Translations under genes and position numbers: made by a program
Notes under the pieces: generated by a model
The model's database searches: none
What the model was told of the DNA's origin: nothing
Seen by the model: the letters and a program-made list of their open reading frames with translations, nothing else
Part shown: positions 22,879 through 35,700 of the stretch, piece after piece
Numbering within the stretch: position 1 is the first letter of the stretch
Layout: the number at the start of each line of letters is the position of its first letter
NCBI GenBank assembly: GCA_905221605.1
Contig: CAJNDS010002186.1
Span: 377,001 to 441,000, forward strand
Source of the DNA: Symbiodinium natans
Taxonomy: Eukaryota > Sar > Dinophyceae > Suessiales > Symbiodiniaceae
DNA: 64,000 nt
Direction: 5' to 3'

Positions 22879-23289
22879 GGCTGCCTTTGAGAGGCTCTCA
22901 GATAGCCGCACAGAGGCTCATGATCGAGGCCACGCCACTCTTCTACAGATCCGTTATCCAAGATGATGCGGGTGCACAGGGGCTCCAGCATTGACTTGAG
23001 ACTGTCGGAGTGCCTTTCATGTGCAGCTGCCATGGTTGTGCCTGCCGATGGGACGGGCAAAATGCTGCCTCCTGGCGTGCCTGAGTCCAGCCCTGGCTGA
23101 TCCGAGGTGCCGGATTGCTATGGGTAGGCGTGGAGGGGCTGTTGAGTGAGAGCGCCGCGACAGAGGCAGCTCAACCAGTGTGCTATTGAGTATGGTGCCA
23201 GCCTCAGACTTCACATAAGTGCGGCTTCGTGTGTGATGCTGGTTGTTGCTGGCTGCCATGCGACACTATGGAACATGGCTATCATCCCG

Positions 23290-24150
23290 AGGTGCTGCCT
23301 TCAAGAGCTTTCTGCGCGAGAGCGGGGCGTACATGCCAAACCACGACGTTGCACACCCAGTGCCAGGCAGTGCCAGGCAGTGCCAGGCAGTGCCAGGCAG
23401 TGCCAGGCAGTGCCAGGCAGTGCCAGGCTGCGCACATGTCCTTGAGACGGTGACCTCACGAAGCCGAGGTCGCGTCGCTGCAGTTGCATGGAAGGTTCCT
23501 GGATGCAGGAGAAACGCAGCTGTTGCGGTGCCGATCTCTGCGAGGCCGCGTGCTTCCCGTTTCTTGCTTCTTTAGCGGAGTAAGCCTGAGCTGTTCAGAG
23601 GTGGAGGCCGCTACTGGGACATTGAGCTACGCGGAGAGAATGCAGGGTGTTTCTTCGTTTCATTCGTTACGCTGCAAGATTGTGAGATGGTGCCGAGGTT
23701 GAAGCTGCATGAGTACTTGACGTCCGTCAACTGGACCTGGAGCTTCGACTCGAGGGAGCCCACGAAGAGTTCCTTTTTCAGAGAGAGTTCTCTCCTCTCA
23801 GTTCTCTCCTCTCAGGAGCTGATGCCCTTCGGCCTTTGCACACCGACCTCCTGCTCGACGGGACACCTGCGGACGGAGGTGGTCGCCGGGCAGCAAAATT
23901 GAAGATGCAAGAAGTCTGCGAAGTCTCCGCACTTTTACTTACTGTTACTCTTACTCTGTACTCTTACTTTTTTTAGGACTCTTAGTAAGACAAGTCCACA
24001 AGAGAATCACAGCAGATGTCCACATGGCTTGCGCGCCGTCGAGGTGCCCCGCTTTGTTGGCCACATGCTCGGCTTGAACACGACGACCGTCAGCCTGGGT
24101 GATACTCGGCTTGGAATTTGCGTCTTTCAGGCCTGTTGAGGCTTGCTACT
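23290..24150 (+). CDS. Exons of a Cys-motif protein, duplication copy 1 (fragmentary reading)
   Basis: Several short frames have counterparts in copy 2 with mostly amino-acid-conservative changes: LQLHGRFLDAGETQLLRC (about 23480), GGRYWDIEL (about 23603), LKLHEYLTSVNWTWSFDS (23697 onward), LMPFGLCTPTSCSTGHL (23817 onward) and FVGHMLGLNTTTVSLGD (24052 onward). The G-L-C-x-P-T-S-C-S pattern resembles the Cys motif in the N-terminal domain of NRF-6-like acyltransferase proteins, but that is weak. These exons lie upstream of the sulfotransferase-like exons and could be part of the same gene, because GGRYW also precedes the locus at 9.9 kb. Exon limits are not resolved. Confidence 0.4.
23361..23430 (+). 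repeat. 10-bp minisatellite (tgccaggcag), 7 copies
   Basis: Seven near-perfect decamers. Copy 2 of the duplication has a single unit at the same place (about 34230), so the array expanded or contracted after the duplication. Confidence 0.96.
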
Positions 24151-25269
24151 GGTGATTTCTTGAGTGGTTCACCTCGATGCCTTGTCCACTACCAAGCCTT
24201 GCGACTATGATTAGCGTCGACATGTTCGGGAAGACGTGCCTGACACGATTGCCATGGCAAGACATGTCAGACATTTCCTGGATTGCACGTACCGTTTCCA
24301 TCTGGGAAGCATGACACAAATATATCCCAGAGAGTATGTGCGTTTACCATCTCGGAAGCGTGGTTAGATGAAATTTCCTAAAACAAGTATTTTGGGAGGT
24401 TCCTAGCTTTTTGGGCGTGTATAAGGGGGTACCCTATGTTGAGAAATAGTCAGATGTCTTAGAGGACGCTTCGTTGCAGATCCTGAGTTTTCGGGGCTCG
24501 CACGTGCTTGCTACCGGACCAACATGGCCCCTTCATTTGAGGGCTTGGCCTGCAGGCGTCCCGACCACATCATTCCCCTCAGCCCCTAAATCTCAGCATG
24601 CACGCTTCCTTGAGAAGGGTTTAGGGTGGAGAGGAGTTGAGAATCCGAGAAGCTCATGCCCCGCACATGAAAGTGTGACTTTATGTGACTTAAGTGACGT
24701 GAACAGAAGTAATTCCCAGGCAAAGGACGAGCAGGCCTGCATTGCGTGTGTGGAGACCAGTGATGAGCAAGGCAGGCACGAAGCTGTCAGCAGCGCTAGA
24801 CAACACACGAGCAAAATTGAGAAGGGGGTAAGGGCGGGGGGTCGGTCCACGCTGTGGTCCCTTGTGCTGCAACTGGACGCGCTCTCGCGCAGTCCACCAC
24901 AGCACGTGGGACTCTGCTTTATTGGGGAGATCTAGCTCTTCAGCCAACGTGAACAACGTGATTTTCTAATTCTGTGAAACCTCGAGCAGTTTTTTGGCTC
25001 GATGTTTGAGTGTGTCGGGGGCTGGGCGGGCGCCTTTCCTGCGTTGTGCAGAATGGCAAAGCTTGGTTTGAACCTAAGGCAGCATCTGGTGCTGTGCTGG
25101 TGATTCACGAGCTTGCTCTTTGGCAGGTGCCCCTGGTAGCTGTTGCTTTCACGAGTGGCGTGCTACTGCGTAGACCTTGAGAGGAGCTCCCCTTGGACTT
25201 CGTGGAACGGCGCTGAGTTTGCTCTGCTCACGGCCATCAGGTCGCATCAAGCTGAATCAAGCGTGTTGA

Positions 25270-28200
25270 AGATTACTCCTAACGACTGAGATAGCCGGCA
25301 TCAATCGATGCGGCACGACGTCCTTGCACTACAACTTGGGCCAACACCCAGAAGTGTCTTTCATGAAGACCAGCGGCGAGGCCCAAAGCGCCAAACAAAA
25401 TGGCCTTGCTGTTGTCATGGGTGGTCTCGTTATGGCCTCTTTCTTCTATAGGACACAACCCTGATGCATCGGACCATCCTACCCCGCCGGGAGGACGTCG
25501 AGGCCCTTGCACCTTATATCACCCCAATTATGGCCTCATGGCTTCCCAAGTCTCACGCTTTTCGTTTTACGATTTTGCCTTCTATACTCCAGGCCTTCCG
25601 GAAGCGTGCAGGCACGACCCGCCGCTTGGCAGGACGACACATAGAACAGATTGCGGTGCTTTCCTGTGCTAGATCCGAGGACTGCTCGGTTATCGCCACT
25701 CTGGAATCTTCACCAGCAGCAGACTTCTGTCCTTTCGATGCAGGTTCATGCTGACGTTTTGTTGTGGGGACCTTGTTTCTTTTGTTGTTGTAGTGGCCGG
25801 GGAATAAGGGGGGGCAGGGAGGGGGTGTTCCTTGTCCATAGGAAAGCCTCTATTTGCGCTATATGTTCATAGGAGAACCTCTATTTTCTCTATACGTTAG
25901 TCGGACAACTTCTGTTTCCTTTGTTTTCTCGATACTTTAGCAGGAGAACTGGAAAAACCTTCATTTTCTGGAAACTGTCTATGTTCTCTTTATTTTCATG
26001 GGAATTGAAGGGAAGAAGGAAGGGACAGAAGAAAGAGGCAGAAAGAAGCAACAAATATCGAACGAAGGAAGGAACTAACGGGAGAAGAAAGAAAGACACA
26101 ACGAAAGAAATAAATAAACGGCAAGGACAGACAAGAAAAGGAAACATAAAGAAAAGAAAGAAAAGAAAGACCAGAAGGCAAAGAAGTAACATGAGATAAA
26201 GAAACGAAAATGGTTGCTTCAAAGCATATGAGGAGGTCAGGGTTTCAGGCTGCTCCTTCTTCTCTGTGTCTCTCTCACTTCCCTCGAGAAAGGGCTTAAG
26301 GTTTGAGGGATTAGGGTTCGGAATTCAGGGTTCCAGTCATCTTTCCCCCCTCCCCCCCAGGTTTAGGGACTCTGCCGCCAGATCAAGGCCCAGAAGCCGA
26401 ATTAGTTGGGGGAGGGGTTAGAGTAGGGGGAACGGATTAAGCCGTGCAAGCTTGCTTCAAGGCACATGAATCCTTTCGAAACCCATCGTGCAAGCATTGT
26501 GTTTGCAAATGGGGGGCCGGGGGCTGTGCCCCTCCCAACTCCCGCGCTTTTTTAAGCCGTGCAAGCTTGCCCCATCATGCGAGCATTACCAGGTTCCCTT
26601 GGCCCATTTGGTCCGCCTCTGGCTCCTCTACGTGGAGCCTTTGCTGTGGTGGTTGGTTACGGCCTTGCCGCTCACCTCTACCCAGTCTCTACCCTTGCAT
26701 GCTGGTTGGACTTGCTTCAGCGCAACATTGCAAACGCTCACCTCGTCTCTCAGCGCTTGCTTGCTTGGGTTGGGTATATACCTTGGTCGTACCTGGTTTG
26801 GGGCAAGCCGGCTGGGGGTTTGGGGACGCATGATGTATGACAACGGCAACCTTATGCAGCAAATCTTTATGTTGGGGTGCACGACAGAGGGCACTTGGGC
26901 CCATCAGGTCAGCGGTGACATCCAGAGTGATTTTGCTCTGAGTCAACCTAGCGATACCGTCAAACGTGCATCGAGCTTGGCTGGCGTAAAGTTGTGGATG
27001 GCTGCGTGGGTCGCGCTCGCCTCACTCACTTTCCGCTCGAGTTTACGCCGCGGACCTCAGCCTTGTATGCGCCAGCCTTACGAACCTTTCAACAGCATGA
27101 CAAACAAAATTGCATTTGCGAATGGAGGGGCCCCCCCCCCCCCCTCCCCACTCCAACCCCTGCTTTCTTCAGCCATGCAAAATTGCTTCAAAGCATCCAT
27201 CGTCCGAGCAAATCGGGAGGGCTCCACCCGCCGCGCAACCCCCCCGCACCCGGCTTATGAAAAAATAGTGTTCCGATGAACATATAGAGAGAATAGAGAT
27301 GTTCCTTTGAAAATGTAGAGAACATGGAGATGTCCTATTGAAACCTAGAGAAATTGGAGGTTTGTTTCAATGAAACGTCGAGAAAATGGAGGTTCGCCAA
27401 AATATAGAGAAATAGAGGTTTCCCTATTGACAAATGAAGCAAATAGAGGTCTCCTGTTGCAAGGAGATTTTCCGAATGCAACATTCAGAATGCAGAAAAT
27501 CGAGGTCCCAAAAGAAAACCAATCAAGAAACTCCACCCGTGCTGTTGCTGTTGTTGTTGGCACTCTGAAGAGCGCGAAGGCACGGACTTCGCAGCCACTC
27601 GGCCGACACATGGCCCGCAGAGACCCGCAGAGACCCGCAGTAGCCCGTCGCGCCCCCTGAAGCTTTGGTGGCCTTCGTTCTGCCGAGGAATCCCTAACCT
27701 TCGGGCTCTCCTTGTCCTCTGCGAGCCCATGGGCAGGGACACCGAGAAGATCAGAGAGATCACGTTCCGTTGGCGCGAGTGCCGAGGTCGGATCGAACGC
27801 TTCTTCCTGGTGTGGGGCCCGTCAAATGGCTGCCAGTGTTGCCTCAGCTTCACCTCATCAGCGTCTCTCAGGTGGACACGCTTCAGCCTTGCCGAGACCT
27901 CCGAGACTTGAGCCAGCTGGGGAGCCAAGATGAGGCAACCATTTGAGCGAATCCGTGAAGATAGCAGGGATGGCGATGGCGTGTTAGTTGGTGCTACGGT
28001 GTCGCTCCAGTTGCACCCTTCCGCCGCATAGCCCCCTTCACAAAGAGACTGTCGCACAAGCCCCCGGAGGACAAGCAGGGTTCCCCAATCGACGCCTTAC
28101 AGGCGGGACAATCATGTGGGTAGAGTAGGCTGAAGAGAGGCCTTGCGCAGTTCTGTCAGTACGATCGCAGCAGGCGCCTATTGTCACGGACTGCTTGATG

Positions 28201-30400
28201 CGTAGCCACATCCACCCTTGTGCAGAGGGCACGCGGAAGTACAGCGACGCTGAGCACCATCTGATCCCCTTGCCAGGCACCGTCAACTCCGCCGCGATGC
28301 TGGACCAGTGTGGCAGCAGCGTTGGAGGACCCGGACGGCGGGTTCCAGTCTGAGGAGCACCGCCGAAAGTTGCAGAGCAACCCGACGCTCGTCATCCCAA
28401 GAGAGTTGACTTGCTTTTGCCAGCTCTTTGGCTCTCCGTCCGTCCATCTTTGTCCGTCCGTCTGCCTGTCAGTCCGGCTGTGTCTGTCACTCTCTCTGCC
28501 ATCGTGGCGGCTGCATACTGCGAAGCGTTCTGTCGCGACCACTTGGCTTCCGCCTCAGCAGCCGGGCCCAACGCGTGGTGTAGCATGCGCAACGGTCTAG
28601 GAGTGGTTTCAAGGGGGTCCTGGAGGGTTACCAGTTTCGTGTTTTTTGGCGCGGTCTCTTTGGGAGGAGCCCACTGGAACCCCCGCGGCATCGGACTTTG
28701 GCGGCTTGGGGGGGGGGAACAGAAAGTTTTTTGGTTGGGCCCGTTAGGCGTTCTCCAAGCAAGTGCCGGGTTCACGAACGTGCTCCGGGGTCACCCTTAA
28801 ACCTCAACCCCGCCGTTGAGGCGTTCTGCCGCTCGCGGCCTGTGCTTGTTGTTTCTGTGCATGTACGCCCTGAACCCTAGGCCCGTTTAGGGCTCAGGAT
28901 GCGTTGGCCAGTTGAAGTTGCAGCTCGTGTTTGCTCGGGAGGCTTGAGTGACAAGCCTTGGGAAACTATGGACAAAGCAAGGCATCTGTTTGTGGCTGCT
29001 ATGCTGCTGCACTTTGCTGCCTTTGACTCATGCCGGGGCGTCGCAGCTCGTGTGATGCTGGGAGTTTGCTTCGGGGTTCTTGTGGCCCTGCTTTCGGCTT
29101 GCTCTGCCCAATGCACGACTCGCCAGTCCGCTATCGCATGTTGCATGCGAAGCCAACAAATGCGTGCGCCATTTGGTTCGCCTGTAATCTGCTTGTGAGC
29201 CTCTCCTGTTTTGCTCGCGCACCGCCCTCAGAAGTAGGTGTGGTTGAGAGCCTTGGAACGTTTTCTGTTGGAGCCGTTCATTATCCGAATGGCGCCCCTC
29301 ATCAGCTTGCATTGTAGAGTTGCAACTCCTGTCGTGACCACTTGGCCAAGCGGGATTCTCTCGTTTCTTGTGTGATCCCAGGAATGCCGCGCAGCACCCG
29401 CTTCTGGAGCGCCATCTGATCGGCTCATTCCTGCCAGGCCATCAGTGAGACAGTACCATGTCATACTTCTTCTGGCGTCCTTGCGGAATATTTTCCGCAT
29501 TCGCTCTGCAGAGTTGCCCGAGGTATTCGGAAGCTCTTCGGCGATCGGCTCCTAATGGTTTATCAGGACAGGGGATGCCGACACAAGCCGACATCCGGGA
29601 TTCCAGGGCGTGACGTGGGCCCGAATTCCCCTCCAGGACTCTCTCCGCCACAATGCCAGAGAGACCTGGAATCGCATGGCCGCTTTCTTGGGCGCATCCC
29701 CTTTTCACGCGCAGGCTGGAACATGCCCCCACAAGCCGCTGGGCCCTGTTTTGCAATCCCGACCGGCTTGCCGTGTGCAGGCCGACTTCCCGCAGAAGAG
29801 CCTGGGCAGGGGTGTAGCCGGGTAGCCGTGCGGTTTCTGCATGTGCAAGTTGATTGCAAGCGCGTCCCGGTGCCAAGCAAGCGGTACCGCACTGCAGGAT
29901 TTCTATCTGCAACCGACTCAGGAACACGCTCCCGGGCCACCGCACGGACCTCTGTGCCTCGGATTCGAGAACAATTGAACAAATAAGAAACGAATGAATG
30001 CCACAAGCATGGCTGTAGGAACATGATGGGAACATTGGGTATCACGCTCGACATGAGAGCAAAGCGGAAGAAAGGCAAAGACAAGGCACAACAAGAACAC
30101 GAACAACAAAGCAACACAAAGGCTACAACGCCTCGCTGGTGCAGCGCTTCAAGTGGCTGCTGGAGCCCGAGTACCGCGTGCGCCCCTCGGGTTTCAGGGA
30201 AAGGGTATAGCGAGGGTAGGGTCAGGAAGGGTAGGGAAGGGGTAGGGGAGGGTAGGTTAAGGGGTAAGGGGGGTAGGGTGAGGGAGGGAAGGGTGTGGCT
30301 CTCATCTTGCGCAGGCCATCGAAGAGGCGGAGCCTCCGGTTCTAGCTGTCTAGCTGCTGCGGTGCCGCGTGGGAGGAGTTGCAGATGTCATGCATGCCTT
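25270..30400 (+). CDS. Sulfotransferase-like gene, duplication copy 1 (possibly degraded)
   Basis: The loop IAGINRCGTTSLHYNLGQHP (from 25291) matches the 5'-phosphosulfate-binding loop of sulfotransferases, followed by EVSFMKTSGEAQ. Further candidate exons are NLRALLVLCEPMGRDTEKI (about 27695), placed like the 3'-phosphate-binding segment but without a clear Arg-x-x-x-Ser; RKLFGDRLLMVYQD (about 29543); and YNASLVQRFKWLLEPEYR (about 30124), typical of the C-terminal part. Just upstream of the loop, copy 1 has gaagattactcctaacg where copy 2 has gaagatttgctcctcacg. This is one base shorter and brings a TAA into the reading frame, so copy 1 may be a pseudogene unless this lies in an intron. Two insertions interrupt the locus. 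Nucleotide donor would be PAPS; acceptor unknown. Confidence 0.5.
25765..27550. mobile_element. Foldback-like insertion of about 1.79 kb in duplication copy 1
   Basis: Copy 2 reads straight from gttctgttgttgttggcac (36261), whereas copy 1 has about 1786 extra bases at the same point. The left arm (25831-26000) is a tandem array of units like cctctattttctctatacg-ttagtcggac. The right arm (27268-27510) is an array of units like gttcatgaa-catatagagagaatagagat, the reverse complement of the left unit, with a period of about 30-33 bp. Inside are a purine-rich tract (26010-26200), a TTTAGGG-like stretch (26285-26335) and two direct copies of a roughly 80-bp GC-rich motif with gccgtgcaagcttgc (26440-26570 and 27110-27200). 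No transposase is recognisable. The ends are framed by gttgttgt microhomology. Confidence 0.7.
28531..29345. mobile_element. 799-bp insertion framed by 16-bp direct repeats
   Basis: tgtcgcgaccacttgg at 28531-28546 and tgtcgtgaccacttgg at 29330-29345 flank a segment missing from copy 2, which has one such site at 37221. Either an insertion with a 16-bp target duplication in copy 1, or a deletion by repeat recombination in copy 2. No inverted termini or coding signal. It contains aaccctaggcccgtttaggg near 28872. Confidence 0.7.
30195..30300 (+). repeat. G-rich GGGTAGGG-type intron stretch, copy 1
   Basis: Repeated gggtaggg, ggggtagg and gggtgagg runs with frequent three- and four-G blocks, able to form G-quadruplexes in principle. 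The matching tract in copy 2 (38100-38205) differs in length. Confidence 0.75.
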
Positions 30401-30524
30401 ATCATGCCTTCATGCATGTTCGCGATGTTCGCGGCCATGGCTGCTCGAACTCGTGAGCCCCAAGATGTAGGGCCTCGGGGGCCGGGGCGCGTCGGCCTGG
30501 AGTCATTGCTGCGTTTTGCTGCCC

Positions 30525-31100
30525 ATGTTGGCCTGCGACGCGCGCTGTGGAACATGTGCTTGCGAAGACCGGCCGAGCGGCACCGTGCGCATCGACTTGG
30601 CAGAGCTGCTCCATCGCGGAACATGTGGTGTGCCTGCGGAAGCTACGCCGCCCGAGCCACGCGACGGAGCAGCCAGCCCTACACTCAAAGAAGAACTCGT
30701 CACCAGACAGAGCTCAGGAGTCTCACAACTGCACAAGCTGCAAAGCCCACGTGAGGAGCAAGCTGAGGAAGCAGACCCTCACTTTCGGCTGCAGCTTAGC
30801 AGCTTCCTTGAGAAGCATGGCTTCTCCGGAATCAATGTTCCCAGGCGGTCATTCCTGCGCAAGACTTTTGCTCTGCACAAGGCTGCCGAGCTGGCAGACG
30901 TAGCGACGACCACTTTGCTGCTGGCTGAAGGCGCAGACGTGTCGCTCCGGAACTCTTCTGGCAGGACTGCGGCAGATGTTGCAAAGAAGAAGGACAACTG
31001 TGGCTCTCACGCAGCAGTCTTCAATTTGCTTGTAGAAGCTGGAACAACACGGGCCTCGACCAAAACCCAGCCGCATCCACCGTTTGCCAACAAGCCCTGA
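30525..31100 (+). CDS. Ankyrin-repeat protein, duplication copy 1
   Basis: A frame of about 191 codons from the first in-frame ATG (30525) to a TGA. The C-terminal half has an ankyrin-type segment: TFALHKAAELADVATTTLLL, then EGADVSLRNSSGRTAADVA, ending KKKDNCGSHAAVFNLLVEAG. It is preceded by FLEKHGFSGINVPRRSFL, and this arrangement, with LHKAA soon after a short basic stretch, is common in dinoflagellate small ankyrin proteins (from memory of the family). The first 90 residues are low-complexity and may include an unspliced intron, so the true start may lie elsewhere. The frame is identical to the copy at 38431. Function: protein-protein interaction, partner unknown. Confidence 0.7.
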   Translation: MLACDARCGTCACEDRPSGTVRIDLAELLHRGTCGVPAEATPPEPRDGAASPTLKEELVTRQSSGVSQLHKLQSPREEQAEEADPHFRLQLSSFLEKHGFSGINVPRRSFLRKTFALHKAAELADVATTTLLLAEGADVSLRNSSGRTAADVAKKKDNCGSHAAVFNLLVEAGTTRASTKTQPHPPFANKP

Positions 31101-32240
31101 ATTCAACTTGCACGCAGGTGCTGCATTCGCAAGTGTAAGGCGCGGCACTGGAATCTCCGGGCTGTGCATCTGATTTTTGAGGTACACGTCCCAGAGGACT
31201 GGCGCGGCCTAAAAGCAGAGTTTCGGCGTCGGTGTTCCAAACATCCCTCCGTGCCAACACTCGCTGGGGCTAGAGCTTGCATCGTGAAGACAGCTCTGCG
31301 AGTGCATCTCATTCGAAGGGTATGTTTGCGTGTTTGAATGGCAGGCCTTGAAGACGTCTGGCGAAGCTGTTCCGTTGGGGCTCCAGCAACGGCAGACCCG
31401 CTGTGAGCGGGATGGATTGACAAAGCCGCGGCGCCGAAAATGATTTGCGATGCTCTAGAGGTCGGTTGAGTCTTCTTCCCGGTTGTGTTGTTGGCTGAGT
31501 TTCTGCGTTGTGATTTGCTAAGACCGTCGTCCTGTTGTTGTCTTTCTCGCTTGCGTCATTTGTGGTTTCGTTATGTCTCTAGCGACTCGGGGAAGCACAG
31601 CAAACGCGCGGCCCGCCCATGGAAGGCCCTTAGAAGGAAGGCACATCGATGCGCGTCGGAGCCATAGTGGGCTGTCGGAGCTGTCGGAGCAGGGAAAAAC
31701 GGGATCGATCACACGCGCATACCTGAATATGTATATATGCATATATATCCGCCGACCCCTGCTTTAGCGGGGGAGGCGTCAGTGAAGACCTATTTGCCCT
31801 CATGCCCAAACCCCCCCGCCCTCACCCCTTACCCTCGACCTCACCCTTACCCTCTTAGGGGCTCCAGTGCATGCCCCCCCACCTCCCCCTAACCTTTTAC
31901 TGGAAATGAAGTGTTTTAGGGGCTCCAGTACATGCCCGGACCCCCCCCGCCCCCCCCGCCCCCCCCCGCCCACCCCGCCCACCACCGCCTCCCCCCGTTT
32001 TCACCCCTTCACCTCTGCCCTCAGGGTTTCGAGTTTAAGGTGTGAGGTTTAGGGTTTAAGGTTGCGCGCCAACTCCCTGCGCGTGAAGACTCAATGTTTC
32101 GCCCCCCCTGAACTCTAGAACCTATGGATATATGTAAGCGCAATGTAGGGGGTGTTTGTGTCCCTTCCGAGCCTAAACCAAGCCCTGCGCCCTAAACCCT
32201 AGGGCCTCCTGTCGGGGTCGGCGGCATTGGCGGTAGCCAT
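31101..32240. other. Downstream flank with C-rich and telomere-like stretches
   Basis: 31101-31455 is duplicated almost exactly downstream of the second ankyrin copy and holds no gene I recognise. 31795-32000 is very C-rich (runs of cccccccgcc). 32027-32062 and 32187-32205 contain gtttagggttt and cctaaaccctaggg, close to the TTTAGGG telomere unit used by dinoflagellates and plants. Confidence 0.5.
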
Positions 32241-33674
<1,434 letters not shown>

Positions 33675-34149
33675 ACTTACTTTACGTCACCTGATCGTGA
33701 TCTTCGACGGTGAACATGCATCTCTCTGGTGAAGGAAAGACAGAAAGCCCGCTCCAGAATGGTCACTGCATTTTGGCTGTCAGTCTTTGAGATGCTCTCA
33801 GATAGCCGCACAGAGGCTCATGATCGAGGCCACGCCACTCTTCTACAGATCCGTTATCCAAGATGATGCGGGTGCACAGGGGCTCCAGCATTGACTTGAG
33901 ACTGTCGGAGTGCCTTTCATGTGCAGCTGCCATGGTTGTGCCTGCCGATGGGACGGGCAAAATGCTGCCTCCTGGCGTGCCTGAGTCCAGCCCTGGCTGA
34001 TCCGAGGTGCCGGATTGCTATGGGTAGGCGTGGAGGGGCTGTTGAGTGAGAGCGCCGCGACAGAGGCAGCTCAACCAGTGTGCTATTGAGTATGGTGCCA
34101 GCCTCAGACGTCACGCATGATGCTGAGGACCCTGGGACTGGTGCTGAAC

Positions 34150-34905
34150 GTTAGTCACTGAGGCGCTGCCTTCAAAAGCTTTCTGCACGAGAGCGGGGCG
34201 CACATGCGAAACCACGATGCTGCATCCCCAGCGCCAGGCTGCGCACATGTCTCTGATCGTGCGCAAAGCCGAGGTCACGTCGTTGCAGTTGCATGGAAGG
34301 TTCGTGGATGCCGCAGAGACACAGTTGCTGCGGTGCCGATCTCTGCGAGGCCACGAGCTTGCGACTTGTTGCGCGAATTTCTTGGGCAAACTTGTCGGCA
34401 TGTTCAACGTCGTTTGGGTGTGGAGGCCGCTACTGGGACATTGAGCCTCGTGCCCGAGATCAAATCAACGGAGGGGGCTCTTCAGAATTTCATCGCTTTG
34501 GAAACGCTGTGCTGTGCCGAGGCTGAAGCTGCATGAGTACCTGACGTCCGTCAACTGGTCCTGGACCTTTGAGTCTGGGAAGGAGCTGCCTCGTCTGCCT
34601 ATGTTTCCTAGCAACGGAATTCGGGGCTCCAAGGGTTGCAGAGGCGCTGATGCCCTTCGGCCTTTGTGCACCGACGTCCTGCTCGACCGAACACCTCCGG
34701 ACGGAGGTGGTCACTGGACGGCAAAATGCCAGATTGGTGCAATGAACCGTTTGTGTTTGGGCAACCCTTATCGCTATAGTTACACATGGCTTGCCTTTGC
34801 CATGTGACTGAGGTGCCCCACTTTGTTGGGAACGTTCTAGGCTTGAACACGACGAGCGTGAGGCTGGGTGATCCTTGGCGTGGAATTTGTTGTTCAGGCC
34901 TATTG
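34150..34905 (+). CDS. Exons of a Cys-motif protein, duplication copy 2
   Basis: Equivalent of 23290-24150: LQLHGRFVDAAETQLLRC (about 34280), GGRYWDIEP (about 34427), LKLHEYLTSVNWSWTFES (34517 onward), LMPFGLCAPTSCSTEHL (34648 onward) and FVGNVLGLNTTSVRLGD (34829 onward). Amino-acid similarity between copies is kept over these frames while surrounding DNA has drifted, which supports real exons. The pattern G-L-C-A-P-T-S-C-S resembles NRF-6-type N-terminal domains only weakly. Exon edges and start are unresolved. Confidence 0.42.
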
Positions 34906-35700
34906 AGTTCAGCTACTGGTGACGTTTGTTGACCAGGATGCCTTCTCCACTATCAAGCGGTGTGACCATGATTGGTGGTGTGACTGTGATTAGTGGGTTC
35001 GCTATATCGCGATAGTCGGGAAGATGTGCGTTGCCTTATGATGCCCATGGCGGACAAGGTCTGAGAAGCATGGTTGCGTTGGTGGGGAAGCTTCCGTGAG
35101 ACACGAGGTTTTCGGGGATCAGCGAACTCTGGAAGATGCGGCGTGCTAGCACTTGCCAGCTACGGGCGACGTAAGTAATTGCGAAATTGTCAATTTTGAG
35201 GAAGAGCCTTCGTCAAATCCCCTGCGATAGCTGATGGGGGATGCGAACCACTCGGATCGGCGCAAAGCGACGCAAAATTGAGAAGGGGGAAAGGGCGGTT
35301 GGTCCACGCTGTGGTCCCTTGGGCTGAAGTGGACGCCACGGGCTCGGTGCAAGCTACAAACATAAGCCAAGTTCGGGAGAACGACGTGAACAGTACGTGA
35401 ACATCGTGATTCTCGAATTCTGTTCAACTGGGAGCAGCTTGTTGGCCCGATGTTTGATGTGAGTTTGTTGGGCGCCGGACGCCTCTCCCGCGTTGTGCAG
35501 AATGACAGGGCTTGATCTGAACCTAAGGCAGCATCCGGTGCTGTGCTGGTGATTCACGAGCTCGCTCTTTGGCAGGTGCCCCTGATAGCTGATAGCTGTT
35601 GCGTTTACGAGTGCCGTTGTTACTGCGTAGACTTCGAGAGGAGCTCCCCTTGGACTTCGTGGAACGGCCCTGAGTTTGCCCTGCTAACGGGCATCAGGTA

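Larger units (their letters stand above)
22879..31690 (+). repeat. Segmental duplication, copy 1
   Basis: Pairs with 33776-39600. Block 22895-23209 is identical to 33795-34109 (offset 10900). The part from 23290 to 25760 is clearly diverged, with indels. About 27550-28400 matches 36250-37110 with one difference seen. About 29347-31455 matches about 37237-39357 with a few small indels. The flank 31460-31690 is again diverged. Copy 1 also holds two insertions missing from copy 2 (listed separately). Alternation of identical and diverged blocks suggests gene conversion on an older duplication. Confidence 0.93.

Noticed and set aside
23361-23430. Regular repeats that might suggest a CRISPR array
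   Set aside because: Contiguous decamers without spacers, in a eukaryotic context, with no cas genes.
25890-26222. Phe/Leu-rich minus-strand frame resembling membrane helices
   Set aside because: It is the complement of a purine-rich (gaaaga)n stretch, so its hydrophobicity is compositional.
26488-27279. A 263-codon plus-strand frame inside the foldback-like insertion
   Set aside because: No recognisable domain, crosses C-homopolymers and direct repeats, and no splice or family support. Probably chance, although an element-encoded protein cannot be excluded.
28899-29198. 99-codon frame in the 799-bp segment with a hydrophobic stretch
   Set aside because: No signal of a known family, and the segment is absent from the sister duplicate, so there is no conservation to support it.
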